Below are positions 55,791-64,000 of a stretch of DNA of 64,000 bases, one piece after another. Location of the stretch: assembly GCA_029959085.1 (NCBI GenBank), contig JARWIR010000023.1:6523860-6587859 (forward strand), in the 5' to 3' direction. The notes under the pieces are model-generated. The model was not told the DNA's origin. It saw nothing but the letters and a program-made list of their open reading frames with translations, and did not search any database. The DNA comes from Nemophila menziesii. Taxonomy: Eukaryota; Streptophyta; Magnoliopsida; Boraginales; Hydrophyllaceae. The number at the start of each line of letters is the position of its first letter. The first letter of the stretch is position 1. Made by a program: the position numbers and the translations under genes.

Positions 55791-57235
55791 GATACGTTTT
55801 CTAACTCTCCTCTTAGTGTAGATTAGTTTAAATGCTTTATTGAGTGTTTTCGAGTCGTGGGGACACGACTCATTTTTGAGTTTGGGGTGGGGTTCGTTGC
55901 CTCATCCCAGTTTTTATGTGTTATTTGCTTTATTTGCTTTCAATAAAAGAATTTTCGGAGTTGCGTTTGACTATAGAAATTTTTAAATATCCCTTTAAGC
56001 ATACTCCTGATAAATCTATGATAGTAAAGAGTGGACTTTAGGGATTGATATATAACGCGCTTACAATTGCATGCGAACATAGGTAATTGATAGGAAAAAT
56101 TAATGAACAATGCAAATGAAGTAAGCTTGTACTCAAGGAATATGTTTGGTGTGTAGAAAGTGAAATCCTAATTAGTAGAGAACCCACATAGATATGAACT
56201 AAAGACAAGCTATGTGCTTAGGAAAATGATAGGGGCAGTTCTTTGTTAGCCATTTGTGCCTTTTTAGCCTTCTATCCCTTGTATTAATTATTATCCGTCT
56301 TAGCCCACTTTGAGCCTTTAGCCTTTTCTTTGTAGCCACGATATAAGCCATTATCCCTTAGATTATTAGGCATGACCATATGACCCGCACTTGAATCACA
56401 ATCCTGAGACATGTCTCGAGCTTGAGTTTGGGGTGGTGGGACCACATATGGGGAATTAAATGGGTAGGGATCGATGTGCTTTTTATTGTAGCACAATTGC
56501 AGATGATATATAATTGTAACCCTTTGCCAGGAATGAAAAAAAAAAATGAAAAATTTTGAAAAATCATACAGTAGGAACCGGGAACCCGGATTCATCAAAA
56601 CCGGGAACCCGGTTTGCTTCTGTACAAAAAAAAAAGAAGAAAAAGAGAAAAGAAAAGAAAAAGGAAAATATGAATGAATAAAACATCCGGCAAAGTGGAA
56701 TTTTCTGAAAATCATCTTGTTTATAGTGGGTAGACATGGTACGCTAAATTGTTGCGTATATGGGTGAGTGAGAACATCTTTTTGAGCGTTAACTCAAGCT
56801 CGAGGACACTGTTGATGGTAAGTGAGGAGAAAGCCAAAAGCTCACTTCAAATTTACCAAATATACATCCACACCCGTCCTTAAGCCAATATTATAACCGT
56901 AAAGACCTCGTGATTCCTAAGTGCATAATGAATTTATGATTCTGTTAATAGGGAATATACTAGGTGGAGCGTTCAAAGCGATTTAGGATTAATGACCACC
57001 CTATAGCCATCATACAGAGATGAGTACAAGTGTAACCTTCAAGCATTGCGACTTTAATTTTATGATTGAGATTATTTATGTTTGATGTTGCATGATTAGT
57101 GTATGTGTATATTAGTTTCTAGAGTTTGCTATATGAGATTTATTTTGAGAATTGCTTTAGGGTTTATTTGCTAGCTTCTATTGGTTTATACGCTTACTTC
57201 TACCCCTTTGTTTTGTTTTACTTTGTCGGGACGAC
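55791..57235 (+). other. Athila-b 3' non-coding region
   Basis: 1.4 kb with no credible ORF. It includes one CCGGG/CCCGG pair (56576-56615), a purine-rich A/G run (56622-56670) and a segment also present, inverted, in Athila-c (63187-64000 corresponds to about 56440-57235). It likely contains cis signals for reverse transcription. Confidence 0.7.
56576..56615 (+). repeat. Sixth CCGGG/CCCGG pair
   Basis: AACCGGGAACCCGGATT and AACCGGGAACCCGGTTT with cores 23 bp apart, matching the spacing in the main array. Confidence 0.85.
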
Positions 57236-57256
57236 AAAGGTTTGAGTTGGGGGTCT
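57236..57256 (+). other. Polypurine tract, Athila-b
   Basis: AAAGGTTTGAGTTGGGGGTCT abuts the 3' LTR start. The same sequence, inverted, adjoins the Athila-c LTR at 63166-63186. Confidence 0.85.
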
Positions 57257-58818
57257 TGATGTCTCCCTAATTGTTCTTATTTTAGGCCCTTGGGAGACAT
57301 CATTTTTGGTGTTTATTTACTTAATTCGATTGACTTTTGGACTAAATATGCAATAATTCGGAATTCCCTTTTTATTTCTAGCATTTTTAATTTATTAAAC
57401 TTTTGCGCGTAATATTGGTATTTTTAGTGTAAAGTTTACAGGTTTTAGATGTTAGCTAGGAGAGGAATCCGAGTAGAAGGTCAAAGATCGTGAATTAGAG
57501 TCAAGACTTGAAGACAAATCCCGAAGATATTATTTTTAGAGTTGAAAATCCACTTTCCAGGCCATAGATTGCTGATTTCGAGGTGCTTAAGCGATGATTC
57601 AGCTGTTGACCTTTGAAGAGAAATCATTCCTTATCGAGTTACGGAACTTTAGCAACTAGAATGAGGTCAATCGGAGTTGTAACGCATCGGAAAAAGCCAT
57701 TTTAGTGAAGGTGTATCAGCAGTTACGGGATTTTGGGCTTAGAAAGTGGGCTTGGACATTAAATTAATATTTTATTTCCTGGTCCAAGCCCTAAAACGAT
57801 TTTATGCATATAAAAGGAGGTCTGGACTTCTATTTTTCACACAATTCAGATTCCACAAGATTAAACAACAGAGAGAAGCAACAGAAGGAAGAAAGAAGAA
57901 GCTACAAGAGCTGGAGTGGGTCTATAGCTCCGTTCGTAGTCATTCTAATTCCGGAAATTAGGTTCTTTTTATATTTAATTTTGTAATCAATTATGAATTC
58001 CATTTATTTTAATTTAGTTTTTAATTTTAATATGAGCTAAGCTTTCCATAGTGCTTGAGAACAAACAATGGGTGAATCTTAATTTTATGAAATAACGAAT
58101 GTTGAATTTGGGTTTATATTAAATTAAATTAGATTGGGTCTATTACTCTTTTCTATAATTTGTGATTATTTACTGATTCTAGAGTCGCGAACTAAAATTA
58201 GGTATTAGTATCTAAGCTATTCCACATATGTGGCGTGTGGATCATCCTGACGGAGGGTTTAGGTATAGAATTAATTATTCAATCTAGGATAAAAGCTATT
58301 GATTCTGACGAACTTAGCTAATTCTAGGGCCAATGAGGTAAAACACTTAAACATCCAACGGTGGATCATATTTACCCTGACGGGACTAGTGACACCCTAG
58401 GATTGCCTTATAGTCCACCCTAACGGGGGTATAAGGAATTTAGAATCCCGACCATTGTAATTGACCGATTTAGCCCTTAAACAACATAAGTTAGGAAATA
58501 AGATTAGGAGGATCCTTGCGTTCTCAAGTACTACATCTCATATTGCGTTTTCACTCATTTTACTTGCGTCTTAGCCTTTACTTGCATTTAATATTTATCT
58601 TTCATTTAGTAGTTTTAATAAACAAAACCAAACAAACATTATATAATCTTTTATTTTCATAAGTGCATCAATCACTATTTGCTAGACATTGTGATCAACC
58701 ATTCCGTCCTTGGAACGAATCTGATTTATCAGTTATTACTACTTGGGACAACCGTACACTTGCGGTTGTGGTTCGATTATCTTTTGCATTTATTTTTAGA
58801 ACACACAAAGGACCACCA
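57257..58818 (+). mobile_element. Athila-b 3' LTR
   Basis: 1562 bp, TG...CA, full length. Inverted repeat at 57257-57267 and 57292-57302; TATA box at 57809-57816. It differs from the 5' LTR by about six substitutions and the 102-bp deletion in the latter. One CCTGACGG motif is mutated to CCTAACGG here (near 58418). Confidence 0.95.
57809..57816 (+). promoter_or_regulatory. TATA box, Athila-b 3' LTR
   Basis: TATAAAAG in the same context as in the 5' LTR. It could drive transcription into CACTA-3 copy 2. Confidence 0.6.
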
Positions 58819-59546
58819 ATATGTCACTACTACATGCGGGACCTCTAACGAGGACTTTTTTTGCGAGGAAACGTGTTCCTCGCTAATAGGTGGGTCTTTA
58901 GCATGGAAAACTTTTAACGACGAAAAGTTCCTCGCTAATCAATTTTTTTTATTTTAGTCTCTCAAAAATAATTAAATAATAAATCTTTTGTCGCTAAAAA
59001 GAATAATTTTAACGAGGAAATATTTTTCGTCACCGTGATGGCCCTTTTGCGACGAAATTGATCTCTTTTGCGACGAAAATCTGGCTTTTTCGCGAGGAAA
59101 TTTTTCCTCGCTAAAGCTATTACAGACATATAGCCAATTACTGCGAACCTTGTTAAAATTCGAGGATGTCCTACTTTTATGTTAGCTTTGCCCCGGCTCA
59201 CATGAGTTTCAAGTGTAGAAATATGTTCATTTGTTTCTGCAGGTGAAGGGACAAATGTCTGTTTTAGGTTAGAGATATTGTAGAATAGTAGTTGAATATG
59301 GAGATGAAGTGACTAGGAATAGAAGTGCTTGAGGTGTTTATTATAAACAGATAGTTAGGATTTTAAGTTTAACTAGTATAGTTGAATTAGTCACGTTAGG
59401 GGCGGTTGAATCACATGGTTAGGGTTGCTATAAGTTAGCAGAGGCGGTGGTGGTGGCTGTGCACAGAACTGAATAAATTGTGTTCCTAGCATCACAGCTG
59501 GCTGTTAAGGTATAAAATAGGTGATCGGGTGTGGTGGATAGAGGGT

Positions 59547-59980
59547 TTGACCAGTATAGTTGACTTAATACTCTAAACACTTAAGTTTGACTATTACAAT
59601 TAACTTAATACTCTAAACACTTAAGTTTGACTAGTATAGTTGACTTAATACACTAAACACTTAAGTTTGACTAGTATAGTTGACTTAATACTCTAAACAC
59701 TTAAGTTTGTCTAGTACAGTTGACTTAATACACTAAACACTTAAGTTTCACTAGTATAGTTGACTTAATACTCTCAACACTTAAGTTTGACTAGTACAGT
59801 TGACTTAATACTCTAAACACTTAAGTTTGACCAGTACAGTTGACTTAATACTTTAAACACTTAAGTTTGACTAGTATAGTTGACTTAATACTCTAAACAC
59901 TTAAGTTTGACTAGTATAGTTGACTTAATACACTAAACACTTAAGTTTGACCAGTACAGTTGACTTAAGTTTTCAAGGCA
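59547..59980 (+). repeat. 40-bp tandem array, copy 2
   Basis: Ten units every 40 bp from 59560, plus a partial unit at 59960. Same number and order of variants as copy 1. Confidence 0.95.
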
Positions 59981-61173
59981 TAGGCTTTCTCTGAACTGAT
60001 TGTCAAATTCATCATTAAATGCTTCTCTCGGCGCTAATGAAGGATGTGGTTGATAGTACTATCGTGGGAAAGGATGAATACTTGGAAGAAGGTAGGGATG
60101 ATGAGCTGACGCCACGTGTATAATACCTTTAAATGCTCTAGTTTGCTCAAATATTATATTTTGCATCTATATACGTACAGTCCTCGTCAAACACAGCATT
60201 AAATGCTTCTGTTTTAGATATACAGTTGTTGTTTCCATATGAGAAACCAATAATTGAAGTATAAAAAATAGTGTATATATATATTTTCTTCACCTCGTCC
60301 AAGAATACAACAATTATTTAGCTATTATAGTGTATTATTAGATTAGATTAATAGGTTATTCTTAAAAAAAATCTGAGAATTACATTTTGCGAGGAACTTT
60401 TCCTCGCTAAAGGCTCCCTACCTTTTGCAAGGGGTTCTTAATAAGAACCCCTCGCAAAAGGTACGGGGCCTTTATCGAGGAAAAGTTCCTCGGGAAAGGT
60501 AATTCCAATTTTTGCGAAGTAAATAAAGGCGGTCAAAATTCCCGCCATGGTAATTCGAGCCACCCTTTCGCGAGGACCCGCAGCTTTTGCGAGGAAACAC
60601 TAACCCTTGTCTTCTTCCCCATTCATTCACACTCCACCATTAAAATACCTCCATTTCTACTCTATAAATCCGGAGAAAATTCCACCACCTAGCCACCGCC
60701 GATTACTACCCTAGGAATCCAAGAAACACAAACATCTCTAACATCATTTCAAAGGTAATTTTCATCAACATTTAAATTTTGTTTTCTCAAAATCAATTTT
60801 TTTTTGCTTGCAAATTTTGACTCTAATCACTTGTTTATGTTGTTGAATATACTTTGTAGGGATTTTTTATCCCCGAAAACACTCCAAACTATAGATTAAA
60901 AGGTATGTAATTCAACCTTTTTTTTTCTTCTTAAAATTCCGAAATCTTTATGTTTTTTTTGTCAATTCCGAATTATGTGGGTGGTTTTAGGTGATTATTT
61001 AGTGTAAAAAAACTTGAAAAATTATCTTGTTTTGGTTAAAAAAAAATTGGGAGAAATGACATATAATTTGTGTTGTGGAAAATGAAATTTTTAGCTTGAT
61101 TTTTGTGTTAAGATTGTGTTTAGATTGTGTTTTGATTTTGTTAAGATTGTGTTTAGATTGTGTTTTGATTTTT

Positions 61174-61505
61174 GCCTTTTAGTAATTTTAGAAAGTTGAA
61201 AATTAATTTAAATAAAAAATTAAATTAGGGGCATTTTTGACATTTTAAATAGTTTAGGGGTAAAATTGGACATTTATAAATTTTTAGGTGCCTTTTAGTA
61301 ATTTTAGAGACTTGAATAATAATCTAAATAAAAAATTAAATTAGGGGCATTTTTGACATTTTAAATAGTTTAGGGGTAAAATTGGACATTTATAAAACTT
61401 TAGGTGCCTTTTAGTAATTTTAGAGACTTGAAACATAATTTAAATAAAAAATAAAATTAGGGGCATTTTTGACATTTTAAATAGTTTAGGGGTAAAACTT
61501 TTTTT
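61174..61505 (+). repeat. 116-bp tandem repeat, copy 2
   Basis: Three units starting at 61174, 61290 and 61406, matching 17063-17394. Confidence 0.9.
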
Positions 61506-61601
61506 TATGCCAAACTAATATTTTTTATTTTTGTTTTAATTTACAGGCGGCGTTGAAGGAAATTCTCGAATCCCGAGTTCGTGAATCCGAGTCTCGGTGT
61601 G

Positions 61602-63165
61602 TGGTGGTCCTTTGTGTGTTCTAAATAAATGCAAATAATAATCGAACCACAACCGCAAGTGTACGGTTGTCCCAAGTAGTAATTCTGATAATCAGATTCG
61701 TTCCAAGGACGGATGGTTGATCACAATGTTTATGCAAATAGCGATTGATGCACTTATGAAAATGAAAGAGGATAAAATGTTTGTTTTGGATTGGTTTGTT
61801 AATTCTAAATAAACTAAAGACAAATATTAAATGCAAGTAAAAGATAAGACGCAAGTAAAATGTATGAAAACGCAATATGAGATGTAGTACTTGAGAACGC
61901 AAGGATCCTCCTAATTTTACTTTCTAACTTATGTTGTTTAAGGGTTAAATCAGTCAATTACAATGGTCGGGATTCTAATATCCTTATACCCCCGTCAGGG
62001 TGGACTATAAGGCGATCCTAAAGTGTCACTAGTCCCGTCAGGGTAAATATGATCCACCGTTGGATGATTAAGATTTATTACCACATTGGCCCTAGGATTA
62101 ACTAAGTTCGTCAGAATCAATAGTTTTTATCCTAGATTGAACAATTATTTCTGTACCTAAACCCCCCGTCAGGATGATCCATACGCCACATATATGGAAT
62201 AGCTTAGATACTAACACCTAATTTTAGTTCGCGACTCTAAAATCAGTAAACATTCACAAATTGTCGAAAAGAGTAAAAGCCCTAATTTAATTTAATTTCA
62301 CAGAAACCCAAATTCAACATTCATTATAAAATAAAATCAGGATTCACCCATTGTTTGTTCTCAAGCACTAATTAAAAGCTTAGCTCATATTAAAATTAAA
62401 AACTAAATTAAAAGAATTGGAATTCATATTGTTTACAAAATTAAAATAAAAGAAAAACCTAATTTTCGGAATAAGAATGACTACGAACGGAGCTATAGAC
62501 CCACTCCAGCTCTTGTAGCTTCTCCTGTCTTCCTGCTATAGCTTCTCTGGTGTTTTTAATCTTGTGGAAAGTGAATTTGTCTGAAAAATAGAAGTCCAGA
62601 CCTCCTTTTATATGCATAAATTCGTTTTAGGGCTTGGACCAGAAAATAGAATATTAATTAAATGTCCAAGCCCACTTTCTAAGCCCAAAATCCCGTAACT
62701 GCTGATACACCTTCACTAAAACGGCTTTTCCCGATGCGTTACAACTCCGATTGACCTCATTCCAGTTGCTAAAGTTCCGTAACTTGATAAGGAATGATTT
62801 CTCTTCAAAGGTCAACAGCTGAATCATCGCTTAAGCACCTCGAAATCAGCAATCTATGGCCTGGAAAGTGGATTTTCAGCTCTAAAAATAATATCTTCGG
62901 GATTTGTCTTCAAGTCTTGACTCTAATTCACGATCTTTGACTTTCTCCTTTGGATTCCTCTTCTAGCTAACATCTAAAACCTGTAAACTTTACACTAAAA
63001 ATACCAATATTACGCGCAAAAGTTTAATAAATTAAAAATGCTAGAAATAAAAAGGTAATTCCGAATTATTACATATTTAGTCCAAAAGTCTATCAAATTA
63101 AGTAAATAAACACCAAAAATGATGTCTCCCAAGGGTCTAAAATAAGAACAATTAGGGAGACATCA
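61602..63165 (-). mobile_element. Athila-c 3' LTR
   Basis: 1564 bp reading TGATGTCTCCC to CCACCA on the minus strand. The terminal 11-bp inverted repeat is at 63155-63165 and 63120-63130. The TATA box is at 62605-62612 (minus). All three CCTGACGG-type motifs are retained. By eye it is more diverged from the Athila-b LTRs than they are from each other, so it is a separate family member. Confidence 0.95.
62605..62612 (-). promoter_or_regulatory. TATA box, Athila-c LTR
   Basis: TATAAAAG on the minus strand, directing transcription leftward into CACTA-3 copy 2. Confidence 0.6.
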
Positions 63166-63186
63166 AGACCCCCAACTCAAACCTTT
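63166..63186 (-). other. Polypurine tract, Athila-c
   Basis: Its reverse complement ends GAGTTGGGGGTCT directly before the LTR, as in Athila-b. Confidence 0.85.
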
Positions 63187-64000
63187 GTCGTCCCGACAAA
63201 GTAAAACAAAACAAAGGGGTAGAAGTAAACGTATAAACCAATAGAAGCTAGCAAATAAACCCTAAAGCAATTCTCAAAATAAATCTCATATAGCAAACTT
63301 TAGAAACTAATATACACATACACTAATCATGCAACATCGAACATAAATAATCTCAATCATAAAATTAAAGTTGCAATGCTTGAAGGTTACACTTGTACTC
63401 ATCTCTGTATGATGGCTATAGGGTGATCATTAATCCTAACTTGCTTTGAACGCTCCACCTAGTGTATTCCCTATCAACAGAATTATAAATTCACTATGCA
63501 CTTAGGAATCACGAGGTCTTTACGGTTATAATATTGGCTTAAGGACGGGTGTGGATGTATATTTGGTAAATTTGAAGTGAGCTTTTGGCTCTCTCCTCAC
63601 TTACCATCAACAATGTCCTCGAGCTTGAGTTAACGCTCAAAAAGATGTTCTCACTCACCCATATACGCAACAATTTAGCGTCCCATGTCTACCCACTATA
63701 AATAAGATGATTTTCAGAAAATTCCACTTTGCCGGATGTTTTATTCATTCATATTTTTCTTTCTTGTTCTTTTCTTTTCTCTTTTTCTTTTTTTTTTTTG
63801 TACAGGAGCAAACCGGGTTCCCGGTTTTGAAGAATCCGGGTTCCCGGTTCCTACTGTATGATATTTCAAGTTTTTTTTTTTTTTTTTTCATTTTTTCTTT
63901 CTTTTTCATTTTTCTTCATTCCCGGCAAAGGGTTACAAGTATATATCTTTTGCAATTGTTCTACAATACAAAGCACATCGATCCCAACCCATTAAATTCC
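63187..64000 (-). other. Athila-c 3' non-coding region
   Basis: Inverted counterpart of about 56440-57235, with the CCGGG/CCCGG pair at 63811-63851. No ORF. Confidence 0.8.

Larger units (their letters stand above)
46068..58818 (+). mobile_element. Athila-b: complete Ty3/gypsy Athila-type retrotransposon
   Basis: 12.75 kb, flanked by a perfect ATATG duplication (46063-46067 and 58819-58823). The empty site is present at 14672-14676. Order: LTR (46068-47527), tRNA-Asp-type PBS, gag, protease, RT, RNase H, integrase, repeat-rich spacer, third ORF, non-coding 3' region, PPT, LTR (57257-58818). Gene order and the large third ORF after pol are typical of Athila. The LTRs show about six substitutions over roughly 1460 aligned bases plus one 102-bp deletion. 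At a commonly used plant LTR rate this suggests an insertion on the order of 0.1-0.2 million years ago. gag-pol is disabled. Confidence 0.95.
31082..61601 (+). repeat. Segmental duplication, copy 2 (interrupted by Athila-b)
   Basis: Colinear with 22-17489 in the order LTR, CACTA-2 tail, spacer, CACTA-1 start, CACTA-3 start. Athila-b (46068-58818) is inserted in it and Athila-c ends the visible match at 61601. Copy-specific differences are: a full-length rather than deleted LTR, a plain AT tract rather than the hairpin, retention of the CACTA-1 transposase start, and a doubled 102-bp unit at 34819-35019. Confidence 0.9.
58825..61601 (+). mobile_element. CACTA-3 left part, copy 2, cut by Athila-c
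   Basis: It begins CACTACTACATGCGGGACC one base after the Athila-b target duplication and is colinear with 14678-17489. Relative to copy 1 it lacks a short subterminal stretch near 59068. It ends in GTGTG, the Athila-c target site. Confidence 0.9.
61602..64000 (-). mobile_element. Athila-c, minus strand, partial (runs off the window)
   Basis: Reverse-complement Athila: LTR 61602-63165, then PPT, then the 3' non-coding region to the window edge. The left flank GTGTG (61597-61601) is the presumed target duplication; the empty site CGGTGTGGAGATT is intact in copy 1 at 17483-17495. The 5' half and the second target copy lie beyond 64000. Confidence 0.95.

Noticed and set aside
56284..56715. 143-codon minus ORF in the Athila 3' region
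   Set aside because: Low-complexity, crosses the purine run and palindrome pair; not expected coding strand.
1..64000. tRNA, rRNA, plastid or bacterial origin
   Set aside because: No tRNA cloverleaf or rRNA stretch was recognised by eye; introns, MITE, CACTA and Athila content indicate plant nuclear DNA. A tRNA scan was not possible.

Overview
This window is plant nuclear DNA, almost certainly a eudicot and repeat-rich, possibly pericentromeric. It is AT-rich and holds Ty3/gypsy elements of the Athila type, CACTA (En/Spm) transposons, a Stowaway-like MITE, an NBS-LRR gene fragment and degenerate intron-exon structures. No clearly functional host gene, tRNA, rRNA or CRISPR array was seen. The species cannot be named from the sequence.

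Layout. (1) 1-1326 is the polypurine tract and 3' LTR of an Athila-family element (Athila-a) whose body lies off the left edge. It sits inside the 3' end of a CACTA element that ends at 1440. (2) 1441-13642 is non-mobile or ancient sequence: exon-like fragments, a MITE (8524-8780), and a dead gypsy pol piece with an LRR fragment embedded in it (10220-11690). (3) 13643-20745 is CACTA-1 (TTG target duplication), with a second CACTA (CACTA-3, 14678-18238) nested inside its transposase exon. (4) 20746-22362 is a decayed gag-like gene plus AT-rich DNA. (5) 22363-32764 is CACTA-2, with recognisable but broken TNP2 and TNPA-type genes. An Athila solo LTR (31082-32651, target duplication CTAAG) interrupts its 3' end. 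(6) 32765-46067 repeats 1441-14676 almost base for base. (7) 46068-58818 is a complete, recently inserted Athila element (Athila-b, target duplication ATATG). (8) 58825-61601 is the second copy of CACTA-3. (9) 61602-64000 is the start of a third, minus-strand insertion (Athila-c).

The main structural fact is a tandem segmental duplication with a unit of about 31 kb. Positions 22-17489 and 31082-61601 are two copies of one locus, differing by about 1-2 % by eye in sampled stretches. The copies act as each other's empty-site controls. Athila-b and Athila-c are absent from copy 1 at exact target sites, while Athila-a sits at the same base in both. The order is therefore: CACTA insertions, Athila-a into CACTA-2, duplication, then Athila-b and -c into copy 2 only, plus separate deletions.

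Athila-b has LTR, tRNA-Asp-type PBS, gag-PR-RT-RH-IN, a long spacer, a third ORF (439 aa), PPT and LTR. Its gag-pol carries two stops and one frameshift, while the third ORF is open. The most intriguing unexplained structures are: paired near-palindromes (core CCGGG-NN-CCCGG) held 22-23 bp apart in the Athila 3' region; an 11-bp inverted repeat at the extreme LTR 5' end; three CCCTGACGGG motifs downstream of the LTR TATA box; and clusters of CACTA subterminal repeats inside two CACTA elements, directly upstream of the second gene.
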